A stretch of 64,000 nt of DNA, from assembly GCF_000756385.1 (NCBI RefSeq), contig NZ_JNFC01000012.1:1-64000 (forward strand), in the 5' to 3' direction. Below are positions 37,972 to 47,564 of the stretch, piece by piece. A program made the translations under genes and the position numbers. The notes beneath the pieces are model-generated. The model was not told the origin of the DNA. It made no database searches and saw only the letters and a list, made by a program, of their open reading frames with translations. The DNA is from Sphingopyxis sp. LC363. GTDB lineage: Bacteria > Pseudomonadota > Alphaproteobacteria > Sphingomonadales > Sphingomonadaceae. The number at the start of each line of letters is the position of its first letter. Positions within the stretch are counted from its first letter, which is position 1.

Positions 37972-38172
37972 GATTCGACCGGCCGCGCGGGAGAGCGCGG
38001 GGGCAACCCCGCCACCGAAGGAGCAACCGCCCCGGAAACTCTCAGGTCAAGCGGACCGCGCGGGCTGGAACGGACACTCTGGAAAGCGTTCCGGCCGATT
38101 CTGCCGGAACCACCGAAGGGGTAACTCCATGAAATCATGGAGGAAAACTCTCAGGTTCCCGTGACAGAGGGG
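37972..38172 (+). ncRNA. tandem glycine riboswitch
   Basis: Two aptamers in series. Each has the core CACCGAAGG(A/G)G followed by GGAAA(A)CTCTCAGGT: aptamer I at about 37975-38063 (CCACCGAAGGAGCAACCGC), aptamer II at about 38073-38171 (CCACCGAAGGGGTAACTCC). The linker is short. It lies in the gcvT leader, the standard location, and should switch the gcv operon on when glycine is abundant. Confidence 0.95.
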
Positions 38173-38229
38173 GCATGGCACAGGGCGGCACCCGGCCGCG
38201 CCTTGCCGTGTCAACGACGGGAGTGCGAT

Positions 38230-39354
38230 ATGCGCGAAGATGAAGAAATTCCGATCGAAACGGCCACCCTGCCGCTCGACGCCTGGCACCGCGCGAAGGG
38301 CGGCCGCATGGTCGAATTCGCCGGATACTGGATGCCGATCCAGTATGAAGGCATCATGGCCGAACATCTCTGGACGCGCGAAAATGCCGGCCTGTTCGAC
38401 GTCAGCCACATGGGGCAGCTCTCACTCTCGGGCGACGGCGTCGCCGAAGCGCTCGAAACGCTCGTCCCCGGCGATATTTCGGCGCTGAAACCCGGCCGGA
38501 TGCGCTACTCGCTGCTGCTCGATGAAGACGGCGGCATTCTCGACGACCTGATGATCACCAACGAGGGCGATCAATATGGCATCGTCGTCAACGGCGCGGT
38601 GAAATGGGAGGATATCGGCCATCTCCGCGAAAATCTGCCCGATCATATCACTCTCAATCACAATGAGGATTATGGCCTGCTCGCGCTGCAGGGACCCAAA
38701 GCGGTCGATGCGCTCGTACGGCTGATGCCCGAAGCGGCCAATCTCGTTTTCATGCAGGCGACCCGCGCGACCTGGCAGGGCCATGCGATCGGCCTCAGCC
38801 GCTCGGGCTACACCGGCGAGGATGGCTTCGAGATTTCGTTGCCCAACGAGGCACTTGAAGCCTTTGCCGACGCGCTCTGCGCGATGGAAGAGGTCAAGCC
38901 GATCGGCCTCGGCGCACGCGATTCGCTGCGGCTCGAAGCGGGCCTGCCGCTTTACGGGCATGACCTAAGCCCGGAGATCGACCCCGCCGAAGCCGATCTC
39001 GGCTTCGCGGTCAGCAAGCGCCGCCGCGAGGAGGAGAATTTCCCCGGCGCCGCGCGCATCCTCGGCCATCTCGAGGACGGCCCGCCCCGCAAGCGCGTCG
39101 GCCTGACCGTCGATGGAAAGCTGCCGGTGCGTGAGGGCGCCAAGCTGTTCGACGGCGAGGATGAAATCGGCGTCGTGACCTCGGGCGGTTTTGCGCCCAG
39201 CGTCGGCGCGCCGATCGCGATGGGCTTTGTTCCGACGGGCCTGTCCGAGCCGGGCGCCGCGATCGCCGCCGAAGTGCGCGGCAAGCTGGTCCATTGCACC
39301 GTCACCGCCATGCCATTCATTCCGCACCGCTATGTGCGCAAACAGGGAGCCTGA
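38230..39354 (+). CDS. gcvT: aminomethyltransferase (glycine cleavage T protein)
   Basis: Transfers the aminomethyl carbon of glycine to tetrahydrofolate. 374 aa. LFDVSHMGQLSLSG, RSGYTGEDGFEI, GLGARDSLRLEAGLPLYGHD and the C-terminal FIPHRY fit the family. The ATG at 38230 is preceded by GGGAG; the longer frame from 38137 would run through the riboswitch. First gene of the gcv operon. Confidence 0.96.
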   Translation: MREDEEIPIETATLPLDAWHRAKGGRMVEFAGYWMPIQYEGIMAEHLWTRENAGLFDVSHMGQLSLSGDGVAEALETLVPGDISALKPGRMRYSLLLDEDGGILDDLMITNEGDQYGIVVNGAVKWEDIGHLRENLPDHITLNHNEDYGLLALQGPKAVDALVRLMPEAANLVFMQATRATWQGHAIGLSRSGYTGEDGFEISLPNEALEAFADALCAMEEVKPIGLGARDSLRLEAGLPLYGHDLSPEIDPAEADLGFAVSKRRREEENFPGAARILGHLEDGPPRKRVGLTVDGKLPVREGAKLFDGEDEIGVVTSGGFAPSVGAPIAMGFVPTGLSEPGAAIAAEVRGKLVHCTVTAMPFIPHRYVRKQGA

Positions 39355-39357
39355 TCG

Positions 39358-39729
39358 ATGCCGCGTTATTACACCGAAGAACATGAATGGATCGACGTCG
39401 ACGGCGACGTCGCGACGGTCGGCATCACCGACTTTGCGCAGGGCCAGCTCGGCGACATCGTCTTCGTCGAGGTTCCCGACACCGGCGCCGAACTGACCGC
39501 GGGCGGCGACGCCGCGGTGGTCGAATCGGTGAAGGCCGCCAGCGACGTCTATGCTCCCGTCGACGGCACCGTGACCGAAGGCAATGGCCAGCTCGAGGAA
39601 GACCCCGCGCTCGTCAATTCGGACCCCGAAGGCGAAGGCTGGTTCTTTCGCATGACGCTGTCCGACAAGGGCCAGCTCGATGGCCTGATGGACGCGAAGG
39701 CCTATAAGGCCTTCTGCGACGCCCTGTAA
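39358..39729 (+). CDS. gcvH: glycine cleavage H protein
   Basis: Lipoyl carrier shuttling the aminomethyl group between P and T proteins. 123 aa, normal length. [13 protein letters not shown] at the N-terminus; lipoylated Lys59 in [20 protein letters not shown] at the end. Three nt after gcvT. Confidence 0.97.
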   Translation: MPRYYTEEHEWIDVDGDVATVGITDFAQGQLGDIVFVEVPDTGAELTAGGDAAVVESVKAASDVYAPVDGTVTEGNGQLEEDPALVNSDPEGEGWFFRMTLSDKGQLDGLMDAKAYKAFCDAL

Positions 39730-39736
39730 CCGATCG

Positions 39737-39758
39737 CCCCTCCCGCGGGCGGGAGGGG
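39737..39758 (+). promoter_or_regulatory. GC hairpin abutting the glycosyltransferase ribosome-binding site
   Basis: CCCCTCCCGC/GCGGGAGGGG with a 2-nt loop. The 3' arm continues into GAGGGATGCG and the ATG at 39769, so the purine-rich Shine-Dalgarno overlaps the stem. Confidence 0.5.
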
Positions 39759-39768
39759 GAGGGATGCG

Positions 39769-40575
39769 ATGACCGACGCCGCGCCAGCCAATTGCCGCCT
39801 GATGGTGGCGACGCCGATCTATGACGGCGCGCAGGGCACCTATGTCCGCGCGGCGCTGGGTCTCGCGTTGGCGGCGCAGGCAGAGGGTGTGCCGGTGCGG
39901 TTCGAATTCATCCTCCACGAAGCGCAAATCCACCGCGCGCGCAGCCTGCTCGCCGACCTGTTCGTGCAGAGCGATTGCAGTCATCTGCTGTTCGTCGATG
40001 CCGATATCGACTTTGCCGCCGCCGATATTTTTTCGATGATCGAGGCGATGGCGGGACGGCCCGACTGCGCCATTCTCGGGGCCGCGGTGCCGCGCCGCAC
40101 GGTCAACTGGCCGCAGGTCGCGCGCGCTGCGGAGCGCGGATTGGGAAAGGACAATGCGGCCGATCTTGCCCGATATGCCGGTGATTTCGCATTGAGCTTC
40201 CTGCAAGCCGATCAGCGCTTCGCGCTGACCGACCTCGTCGAGCTGTCGCAGCTCGGCACCGGGCTGATGCTGATCCGCCGCGATGTCGTCGAAACGCTTT
40301 GCGCGCGGCACCCTGAACTCGCTTTCCGCACCGATGCGCGGGACCGGCAGGGGACGGGGGTGCGTGAGAGCGTCCACGCGCTCTTCCTGCCAGAGATCGA
40401 TGGCGGCAGCGGCCTGATGCTGTCGGAAGACTATGCCTTCTGCCACCGCGCGCGCGATGCGGGCTTTCGTATCTGGCTCGCCCCTTGGGTGCGCACGACA
40501 CACAGCGGCCCCGCCGCCTTTCGCGGATCGCTCGCCGATCTCGCGCCGCTTTTTGCTTCTTCTTCCGATACCTGA
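39769..40575 (+). CDS. GT-A fold glycosyltransferase-like protein inside the gcv operon
   Basis: 268 aa, no signal peptide or membrane helix. MVATPIYDG near the start, a DxD-type metal site in LLFVDADIDF (77-82), GTGLMLIRRDV, and SEDYAFCHRARDAGFRIWLAP, a layout typical of GT-A transferases. It lies between gcvH and gcvPA with gaps of 39 and 12 bp on the same strand, so it is probably in the riboswitch-controlled transcript. Acceptor and sugar unknown; no obvious link to glycine cleavage. Confidence 0.75.
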   Translation: MTDAAPANCRLMVATPIYDGAQGTYVRAALGLALAAQAEGVPVRFEFILHEAQIHRARSLLADLFVQSDCSHLLFVDADIDFAAADIFSMIEAMAGRPDCAILGAAVPRRTVNWPQVARAAERGLGKDNAADLARYAGDFALSFLQADQRFALTDLVELSQLGTGLMLIRRDVVETLCARHPELAFRTDARDRQGTGVRESVHALFLPEIDGGSGLMLSEDYAFCHRARDAGFRIWLAPWVRTTHSGPAAFRGSLADLAPLFASSSDT

Positions 40576-40587
40576 CCGGAGTATTTC

Positions 40588-41946
40588 ATGCGTTATCTCC
40601 CTCTCACTCCCGATGACCGCGCGGCGATGCTTGCGGCGGTCGGCGCGTCGTCGATCGACGACCTATTCGCCGATGTGCCCGCCGAGGCGCGGCTCGATGG
40701 TCCGATCGAAGGCCTGCCGATGCACGCGAGCGAACTCGCGGTCGAACGTCATATGGCGGCGCTCGCGCGACAGAATCGCGCCGCGGGCGACGGGCCTTTC
40801 TTTCTCGGCGCGGGCGCCTATCGCCACCATGTTCCCGCCAGCGTCGATCATCTGATCCAGCGCGGCGAGTTTCTCACCGCCTACACGCCCTATCAGCCCG
40901 AAATCGCACAGGGCACGCTGCAGATGCTGTTCGAATTCCAGTCGCAGGTCGCGCGGCTGCTCGGCACCGATGTTGCCAATGCGTCGATGTACGACGGTTC
41001 GACCGCCTGCTGGGAAGCGATCGTCATGGCGCGCCGCATCACGAAGCGCAGCAAGGCGCTGCTTTCGAACGGCCTCCACCCGCATTACCGCAGCGTCGCG
41101 CGCACGATGGCGAAATATACCGGCGATGTGCTGGTCGACGGCGACCCCAGCCTCGAAGCAGGAACCGACTGGGCCGCGCTCGCGGATAGCGTCGACAAGG
41201 AGGTGAGTTGCGTCGTCGTCCAATATCCCGACATCCTCGGCCGCATCGACGACATGACGAAGCTCGCCGAAGCTTGCCAGGCGGCGGGTGCGCTGCTGAT
41301 CGCGGTTGTCACCGAACCCGTCGCGCTGGGCCTTATCAAGTCGCCGGGCGAAATGGGCGCCGACATCGTCGTGGGCGAAGGGCAGGCGATCGGCGTCGGG
41401 CTGCAATTCGGTGGGCCTTATGTCGGCCTGTTCGCCTGCAAATCGAAATATGTCCGCCAGATGCCCGGCCGCCTCTGCGGCGAGACGGTCGATGCGAATG
41501 GAAAGCGCGGTTTCGTGCTCACCCTGTCGACCCGCGAGCAGCATATCCGTCGCGAGAAAGCGACGAGCAATATCTGCACCAACGCAGGGCTTTGCGCGCT
41601 GGCCTTCAGCATTCACATGACCCTGCTCGGTGAAGCCGGCCTCCGCCAGCTTGCCGCGATCAACCATGGCCGCGCGCAGGCGGCCGCCGCGGAGCTGGCG
41701 AAGGTGCCGGGCGTGTCGGTGATGAACGACAGTTTCTTCAACGAATTCACGTTGCGGCTGCCCGCCGACGCGCGCGCGACAGTGCACAAGCTCGCCGAAA
41801 AGGGCGTGCTGGGCGGCGTGTCGCTCGGCCGTCTTTATCCCGAAAATGATGGCCTCGCGAACGGGCTGGTGGTCGCGGTGACCGAAACCGTGACCGAGGA
41901 TGATATCGCCGCCTTTGCCGCGGCGCTGAAGGAGGTGCTCGCATGA
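40588..41946 (+). CDS. gcvPA: glycine dehydrogenase (decarboxylating) subunit 1
   Basis: N-terminal half of the PLP-dependent P protein, made as a separate subunit. 452 aa. [60 protein letters not shown] and [11 protein letters not shown] are characteristic. ATGA overlap with gcvPB fits 1:1 synthesis. Confidence 0.96.
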   Translation: MRYLPLTPDDRAAMLAAVGASSIDDLFADVPAEARLDGPIEGLPMHASELAVERHMAALARQNRAAGDGPFFLGAGAYRHHVPASVDHLIQRGEFLTAYTPYQPEIAQGTLQMLFEFQSQVARLLGTDVANASMYDGSTACWEAIVMARRITKRSKALLSNGLHPHYRSVARTMAKYTGDVLVDGDPSLEAGTDWAALADSVDKEVSCVVVQYPDILGRIDDMTKLAEACQAAGALLIAVVTEPVALGLIKSPGEMGADIVVGEGQAIGVGLQFGGPYVGLFACKSKYVRQMPGRLCGETVDANGKRGFVLTLSTREQHIRREKATSNICTNAGLCALAFSIHMTLLGEAGLRQLAAINHGRAQAAAAELAKVPGVSVMNDSFFNEFTLRLPADARATVHKLAEKGVLGGVSLGRLYPENDGLANGLVVAVTETVTEDDIAAFAAALKEVLA

Positions 41947-43490
41947 CCGCGCTCAACCGCGCCGGCTGGCGCCCCGAAATGAACGCCGCGGGCGGCGCCG
42001 ACGACAATGTGACCTTCACCGGAAACCGTGCCTTGATGCTCGAGGAACCGCTGATTTTCGAAATCGGCTCGACCGATACCACCGGCGTCGATTTCGACGA
42101 GCCGGCGCCCGCCGCCGACCTCGGTTCGCTGATGCGCAGCGCTCCCATCGGCCTGCCGGGGCTGAGCGAGTCCGAAACGGTGCGCCACTATACGCGCCTG
42201 TCGCGGCAGAATTACGCGATCGATCTCGGCCTCTTCCCGCTCGGTAGCTGCACGATGAAGCATAACCCGCGCCTCAATGAAAAGGTCGCGCGGATGCCGG
42301 GCTTTGCCGACGTCCACCCGCTTCAGCCGCAGGAAACGGTGCAGGGCGCGTTGGCCGTGATCAACGAACTTGCCGTGTGGCTGATCAAGCTCACCGGCAT
42401 GTATGGCGTCGCCATGTCGCCCAAGGCGGGCGCGCATGGCGAGCTTTGCGGCATCCTCTGTATCAAGGCGGCGATCGAGGCGCGCGGCGAGGATCGGCGC
42501 GTGCTGCTCGTCCCCGAAAGCGCACACGGCACCAACCCCGCCACCGCGGCGTTCGCGGGCTTCACGGTCGAGGATATTCCCGCGACTCCCGAGGGCCGCG
42601 TCGACCTCGCGGCGCTCAAGGCGCGCCTTGGCCCCGACGTCGCGGGGGTGATGATCACCAATCCCAATACCTGCGGCCTGTTCGAGCGCGACATGAAGGC
42701 GATTTCGGACGCGGTGCACGCGGCGGGCGGCTATGTCTATTGCGACGGCGCGAACTTCAACGCGATCGTCGGCCGCGTGCGTCCGGGCGACCTCGGCATC
42801 GACGCGATGCACATCAACCTGCACAAGACCTTCTCGACCCCGCACGGCGGCGGCGGTCCGGGTTCGGGGCCGGTCGTGCTGTCGGAGGCGCTGTCGCCGT
42901 ACGGCCCGATCCCCTATTCCGCGCGCTACGCCGACGGCTCGTTCAAGCTGGTCGAAGAGGAGAGCGCGGGCGAGGAGCACCCCGATACCTTCGGCCGCAT
43001 GACCGCCTTCCATGGCCAGATGGGCATGTTCACGCGCGCGCTGACCTATATCCTCAGCCACGGGGCCGACGGGCTGAAACAGGTCGCCGAGGATGCGGTG
43101 CTCAACGCGAACTATGTGCTGCGCAGCCTCGAGGACGTCCTCGACGCGCCCTTCGCTGGCTCGGGCCCGTGCATGCATGAGGCGCTGTTCAGCGACAAGG
43201 GCCTCGCCGAGGGCTTCTCGACGCTCGATATCGCCAAGGGGCTGATCGACGAGGGCTATCACCCGATGACGGTCTATTTCCCGCTCGTCGTCCATGGCGC
43301 GATGCTCGTCGAACCGACCGAGACCGAGTCGAAGGCGGTGCTCGACCAGTTCATCGGCGCGCTGCGCAGCATCGCGATGCGCGCGAAGAATGGCGATCCC
43401 GCGCTCAAATCGGCGCCGCATTTCGCGCCCCGCGCGCGGCTCGATGAGACGCTCGCGGCGCGGAGGCCGATGCTGGCGTGGGAAGGATGA
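41943..43490 (+). CDS. gcvPB: glycine dehydrogenase (decarboxylating) subunit 2
   Basis: C-terminal half of the P protein with the cofactor lysine. 515 aa. [43 protein letters not shown], and the PLP Lys295 in [20 protein letters not shown]. With gcvPA it decarboxylates glycine. The frame ends shortly before a REP-like repeat. Confidence 0.96.
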   Translation: MTALNRAGWRPEMNAAGGADDNVTFTGNRALMLEEPLIFEIGSTDTTGVDFDEPAPAADLGSLMRSAPIGLPGLSESETVRHYTRLSRQNYAIDLGLFPLGSCTMKHNPRLNEKVARMPGFADVHPLQPQETVQGALAVINELAVWLIKLTGMYGVAMSPKAGAHGELCGILCIKAAIEARGEDRRVLLVPESAHGTNPATAAFAGFTVEDIPATPEGRVDLAALKARLGPDVAGVMITNPNTCGLFERDMKAISDAVHAAGGYVYCDGANFNAIVGRVRPGDLGIDAMHINLHKTFSTPHGGGGPGSGPVVLSEALSPYGPIPYSARYADGSFKLVEEESAGEEHPDTFGRMTAFHGQMGMFTRALTYILSHGADGLKQVAEDAVLNANYVLRSLEDVLDAPFAGSGPCMHEALFSDKGLAEGFSTLDIAKGLIDEGYHPMTVYFPLVVHGAMLVEPTETESKAVLDQFIGALRSIAMRAKNGDPALKSAPHFAPRARLDETLAARRPMLAWEG

Positions 43491-43540
43491 ATAGAGGCCA
43501 TTCAAGCGGCCGGCGCGGATTGAGCTAATCTAGCTTTAAC

Positions 43541-43617
43541 CGTCATCGCGGCGTAGGCCGGATCTCATCAGGGAGTTGGTTCCCAACGGCGAGATCCCGG
43601 CCTGCGCCGGGATGACG
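43541..43617. repeat. composite REP-like hairpin, family C
   Basis: Ends CGTCAT and ATGACG; the interior has GCCGGATCTC/GAGATCCCGGC arms, and the right part carries the CCCGGC-CTGC-GCCGGG core seen at 10352 and 59648. Located in the 142-bp gap after gcvPB, where it could end the operon. Confidence 0.7.
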
Positions 43618-43632
43618 GAGAAGAGGGTGCAT

Positions 43633-44079
43633 ATGAGCTGGGAGAGCTTGTTTCTGCTAGCAAATTATTGGGCTTTCGCCGGCTGGATCGCGCTGGCCTT
43701 CCTCCCGCGCGGGCCCAAGATTCTCGCGGCGATCCTCTATGTCGGCGTGTTCCTGCTCTGTCTGGTCTACACCGTCTTGATCGTCGGCTTCCTTACCGGC
43801 GGGATCGATGCGGGTGGGCCGGGCGGCGGCGATTTCACGACGCTGAAGGGCGTGATGAAATTATTCGACAGCCCGGGCGGGGCGACTATGGGGTGGATCC
43901 ATTATCTGGCGTTCGACCTGTTCACCGGCATGTGGATTGCGCGCGACGCCGACCAGAAGGGCTTCAGCCGCGTCGTGCAATTCCCCTTCCTGTTTCTGAC
44001 GCTGATGGCCGGTCCGGTCGGGCTCTTCGCATGGCTGATCGTGCGCGAGCGTCGCGCGCGGGCGCAGGCGAAACGGTGA
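43633..44079 (+). CDS. ABA4-like membrane protein (DUF4281)
   Basis: 148 aa with four hydrophobic helices. [17 protein letters not shown] at the N-terminus, [17 protein letters not shown], and [19 protein letters not shown] are the DUF4281/ABA4-family pattern, named after a plant protein needed for neoxanthin synthesis. Bacterial role unknown; a carotenoid link is possible because sphingomonads are pigmented. The ATG at 43633 has AGAGGG upstream. The stop overlaps the next start by one base. Confidence 0.75.
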   Translation: MSWESLFLLANYWAFAGWIALAFLPRGPKILAAILYVGVFLLCLVYTVLIVGFLTGGIDAGGPGGGDFTTLKGVMKLFDSPGGATMGWIHYLAFDLFTGMWIARDADQKGFSRVVQFPFLFLTLMAGPVGLFAWLIVRERRARAQAKR

Positions 44080-44711
44080 TGCCGCAGCCCTGGATGCCCG
44101 GCGACGGTGGTGAAGCCGACAAGCGCCACGCCCCCGCGACGCTCCGTAACCGCGAGGCCATCGCCGCGGTGCTCGCCGACTGGTTGCCACCGGCGGGGAG
44201 TGTGATCGAGGGCGCGAGCGGATCGGGCGAGCATGTGATCCATTTCGCCGCGGCTTTCCCGCATCTGCATTGGCAGCCGAGCGATCCCGCCCCCGCCGGT
44301 CTGGTGTCGATCGCGGCATGGCGCGCCGAGGCCGGGCTTTCCAATGTCGCGCCGCCGCTGGCGCTCGACGCTTCGGCATCGGGCTGGCCGGTCGACCGTG
44401 CCGATGCGATCCTCTGCATCAACATGGTCCATATCAGCCCGTGGGAAGCGACGCTCGGCCTGCTCGCTGGAGCCGCGCGATTGCTCGCGCCCGGCGCGCC
44501 GCTGATCCTCTACGGTCCCTACATCGAAGCGGATGTGCCGACCGCGGCGAGCAATCTCGACTTCGACGCCAATCTGCGCACGCGCGATCCGGCATGGGGG
44601 CTGCGCGATATCGATGCGGTCAAGGCGGCCGCCCGCGACGCGGGGCTCGCCTTCATCGAGCGCCGCGCGATGCCCGCCAACAATCTGATGCTGCTCTTCC
44701 GCCGCACCTGA
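44079..44711 (+). CDS. DUF938 SAM-dependent methyltransferase-like protein
   Basis: 210 aa. Opening [38 protein letters not shown] (SAM loop), [27 protein letters not shown] and LILYGPY are hallmarks of DUF938. Substrate unknown. Start overlaps the previous stop (TGATG). The following 100 bp to the ligase hold nothing recognisable. Confidence 0.85.
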   Translation: MPQPWMPGDGGEADKRHAPATLRNREAIAAVLADWLPPAGSVIEGASGSGEHVIHFAAAFPHLHWQPSDPAPAGLVSIAAWRAEAGLSNVAPPLALDASASGWPVDRADAILCINMVHISPWEATLGLLAGAARLLAPGAPLILYGPYIEADVPTAASNLDFDANLRTRDPAWGLRDIDAVKAAARDAGLAFIERRAMPANNLMLLFRRT

Positions 44712-44814
44712 CGGACCTGACAGGGTCGGCCGATCGGCGCTTTACCTCGCCGGCAGAACCGTTAGCTTTCTCATCAATTGCGCGCAAACGACGCGATTCG
44801 AGGAGAGAGAGGCG

Positions 44815-46374
44815 ATGGGCCGCGACGTTTCGGAGCTGTTTACGTTCGACGAATTCCTGACCCATTGGGCCGCCGAGCGTCCCGAGCGGGTGGCGATGCG
44901 CGAAGAGGACCGCGTCTATTCCTACGCCGAACTCGACGACCTGACGGCGCGCGCCGCCTCGGCGCTGATCGCGGCGGGGCTGAAAAAGGGCGACCGCATC
45001 GCGTGGATCGGCAAGAACAGCGATCTTTACTTCACCCTTTTTTATGGCGCGGCGCGCGCGGGCATCGTGATGGCGCCGATCGGCTGGCGCCTGTCGCCGG
45101 CCGAATGGGCGTTCATCGTCAATGACACGCAGGCGAAGATCGTCCTCGCCGGGCCGGGGTTCGAGGGATTGGCCGACCAACTCGCGGGCAAGCTCGCGAA
45201 CGATCCGGCGATCATGAGTGCCGCCGACGCATGGGTGATGATCGAGGGCGCGGCGCGCACGCCCTTCGAACCGTCGGGCGCCAACGATGCGGTGCTCCAG
45301 CTCTATACTTCGGGCACCACCGGCAATCCCAAGGGCGCGGTGCTGTCGAACCGCAACCTCTTCGCGCTGCGCAAACATTCGAGCACCCTCGACATGCCCT
45401 ACACCAAATGGGAGGATGACGAGGCGGTGCTGGTCGCGATGCCATGCGCGCATATCGGCGGCACCGGGCTCGGCATCATGGCGCTCGCGGCGGGGCTTCC
45501 CGGCGTCATCCTCGCCGAATTCAATCCCGACGGCGTGTTCGACGCGGTCGAACAGCATGGCGTCACGCGCTTCTTCATGGTGCCCGCGGCGCTTCAGATG
45601 CTGCTGATGCACCCGCGCTGCGCCAGCGTCGATTACAGCCGCCTCAAATATATCCTCTATGGCGCCGCGCCGATCCCGCTCGAACTGCTGCGCCAGTGCA
45701 TCCAGGTTTTCGGCGCGCAATTCATTCAGGCTTACGGGATGACCGAGACGACGGGCACCATCTCGATGCTGCCGCCCGAGGATCATGATCCGGCCGGCAA
45801 TGCGCGGATGCGCTCGGCGGGCAAGGCGCTTCCCGGGGTCGAGATTGTCATCCTCGGACCGGACGGCCAGCCGGTTTCGACAGGCGAGGTCGGCGAAGTC
45901 GTGACACGATCGTCGAACAATATGCTCGGATACTGGAACCTGCCCGACGCGACCGCGAAGACGATGACCGACGACGGCTGGATCCGCACCGGCGACGCGG
46001 GTTACCTCGACGCCGACGGCTATCTGTTCATCCACGACCGGATGAAGGACATGATCATCACCGGCGGCGAGAATGTCTATCCGGCCGAGGTCGAAAGCGC
46101 GATTTTCGGCCATCCCGCGGTGCAGGAAGTTGCGGTGATCGGCATCCCCGACGCGAAATGGGGCGAGACGGTGAAGGCGGTCGTTGTGGCCAAGCCCGGT
46201 GCCAGCGTCGAGGAAGCCGATATCATCGCCTGGGCGCGCGAGCGCATCGCCCCCTTCAAATGCCCGCGCAGCATCGACCTGATCGATGCGTTGCCGCGCA
46301 ACGCCAGCGGCAAGATTTTGCGAAAAGACCTGCGCGCGCCCTATTGGGAAGGCTATGAGCGGATGGTGAACTGA
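44815..46374 (+). CDS. AMP-dependent acyl-CoA synthetase/ligase
   Basis: Activates a carboxylic acid as acyl-AMP, then acyl-CoA. 519 aa ANL-superfamily enzyme. P-loop TSGTTGNPKG (165-174), AYGMTETTGT, DDGWIRTGDAGYLD (hinge aspartate) and the A10 lysine Lys500 (NASGKILRKDL). Strong GAGGAGAGAGAGG upstream. A long- or medium-chain fatty acid or aromatic acid could be the substrate; the sequence alone does not decide. Confidence 0.9.
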   Translation: MGRDVSELFTFDEFLTHWAAERPERVAMREEDRVYSYAELDDLTARAASALIAAGLKKGDRIAWIGKNSDLYFTLFYGAARAGIVMAPIGWRLSPAEWAFIVNDTQAKIVLAGPGFEGLADQLAGKLANDPAIMSAADAWVMIEGAARTPFEPSGANDAVLQLYTSGTTGNPKGAVLSNRNLFALRKHSSTLDMPYTKWEDDEAVLVAMPCAHIGGTGLGIMALAAGLPGVILAEFNPDGVFDAVEQHGVTRFFMVPAALQMLLMHPRCASVDYSRLKYILYGAAPIPLELLRQCIQVFGAQFIQAYGMTETTGTISMLPPEDHDPAGNARMRSAGKALPGVEIVILGPDGQPVSTGEVGEVVTRSSNNMLGYWNLPDATAKTMTDDGWIRTGDAGYLDADGYLFIHDRMKDMIITGGENVYPAEVESAIFGHPAVQEVAVIGIPDAKWGETVKAVVVAKPGASVEEADIIAWARERIAPFKCPRSIDLIDALPRNASGKILRKDLRAPYWEGYERMVN

Positions 46375-46445
46375 GCGCCAAGCCGCTCGTCGTGGTGCCG
46401 GTGGACGTCCGGCAGGTTCATTTCCTCAGTGCTTAGCGCGCAACG

Positions 46446-46758
46446 ATGGAATGGGTGATCGACTTTTACCGTCCGCTGAGTGCCGCGCTCGGCATGAGCA
46501 CGGGCGCCTCGGACAGTCTGCTGCATGTGCATGGCGGCATGGTCGTCCTGTTTCTCGCTCGCATCGTAACCCGGCGTTCGCTCGCGACGTGGACGCCGTT
46601 TCTGTTCGTTCTGGCGGCGGCAGTTGCGAAAGAAGCGGCCGATCGCGTGGCGCATGGCGGATGCCCGACAGCGCTTTCGATGTGCTGAGCACGATATTCT
46701 GGCCATTGTCCTGATGGTCGGACTGCGATGGCGTCGGGCGCATCCCGACAAGCGCTAG
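46446..46758 (+). pseudogene. frameshifted small membrane protein gene
   Basis: The first frame begins MEWVIDFYRPLSAALGMSTG and reads well to ADRVAHGG, then leaves frame at about 46662. The sequence continues one frame over as AWRMPDSAFDVLSTIFWPL (to about 46710), then shifts again to IVLMVGLRWRRAHPDKR and a stop at 46756. Together the pieces make a coherent ~104-aa protein with two hydrophobic segments. Each shift equals a net loss of one base (mod 3). Either a decayed gene or two sequencing errors. Family unrecognised. Confidence 0.65.
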
Positions 46759-46833
46759 TTTGGGGCAGGGCAATGGCCTGCGTGAAAATATGAAAGCCAA
46801 CCTTCCCGCCGTCCCATAAATTGGGCCCACATA

Positions 46834-46867
46834 CGGCCCTTCACGCGACCTACACCCCGAAGGGCCG
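46834..46867. repeat. inverted repeat
   Basis: CGGCCCTTC (46834-46842) and GAAGGGCCG (46859-46867), 16-nt spacer, in the gap after the frameshifted gene. Confidence 0.45.
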
Positions 46868-46908
46868 ATGCGTTTTCCTCGTTGGCTTTGCCATGCACGG
46901 GGGCACGG

Positions 46909-46938
46909 AGGGCTTCACCGGATGGTGGAGCCCTTTTT
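46909..46938 (+). terminator. rho-independent-type terminator
   Basis: AGGGCTTCACC-GGAT-GGTGGAGCCCT followed by a T run on the plus strand, just before the end of the convergent GST gene. One G-T wobble in an 11-bp stem. It would stop transcription coming from the acyl-CoA ligase side. Confidence 0.7.
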
Positions 46939-46940
46939 CG

Positions 46941-47564
46941 TCACGCTGCGGCCTTCTGACGTGTGCGGGCGCGCTGGAACCCTTCGCGCGCCATGCAGCG
47001 ACCGAGCCATGCCTTCGTCGCCTCGCCCAGCACATCGTCGGCATCGAGGGTCGTCGCAAGGAACGCCGCATAGCCGATCACGATGTCGGCGATGGTGAAG
47101 CGCCTCGCGACCAGCCATTCGCGCCCATCGGCCAGCGCCGCCTCGATGCTCCTGGCCCGGCCCCCGAAAAACGCCTTATAGTCCGCGACCGCCTGCGCGA
47201 GCCGCCGCTCCTCGGGTTCGACGCGCGTGTAGCGGATCATGATCGCGAGCGGGAAGGTCAGCGTCGCGTCGCTGCGGTGCAGCCAGTTGCGATAATCCCA
47301 ATAATCGGCTTCGCTCCGCCGGACTTCGAGCGGCGTCCCTTCGGCGATCCGTTCGCAGATCGCGGCGGACTCGGTCATCAGCCGCCCGTCCTCGACCCAG
47401 CCGGGAATCGTCATCAGCGGGTTCACGGCGCGATAATCGGGCTCAAACGCGCGCGGCGGGAATTTAAGCAGCTTGAGATCGACGTCGATCTCCGCCTCCT
47501 CGACCGCCCACAGGCAGCGCAACGAGCGGGCGTCGGGGCAGTGATACAGGATAGGGCGCGTCAT
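46941..47564 (-). CDS. glutathione S-transferase family protein
   Basis: 207 aa. N-terminal thioredoxin-like domain (ILYHCPDARSLRCLWAVEEAEIDV, VNPLMTIPGWVEDG, TESAAICERIAEG) and an all-helical C-terminal domain (WLVARRFTIADIVIGYAAFL with the conserved N-cap aspartate). Substrate unknown. AAGGAGG Shine-Dalgarno lies in the 3' end of the upstream permease gene, with ATGA overlap, so the two form an operon. Confidence 0.88.
   Translation of the reverse strand: MTRPILYHCPDARSLRCLWAVEEAEIDVDLKLLKFPPRAFEPDYRAVNPLMTIPGWVEDGRLMTESAAICERIAEGTPLEVRRSEADYWDYRNWLHRSDATLTFPLAIMIRYTRVEPEERRLAQAVADYKAFFGGRARSIEAALADGREWLVARRFTIADIVIGYAAFLATTLDADDVLGEATKAWLGRCMAREGFQRARTRQKAAA

Noticed and set aside
38137-38229. 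Upstream ATG for gcvT
   Set aside because: The extension is translated from riboswitch aptamer II and is not protein-like.
41835-43505. Antisense open frame opposite gcvPB
   Set aside because: gcvPB is certain on the plus strand; no motif in the antisense product.
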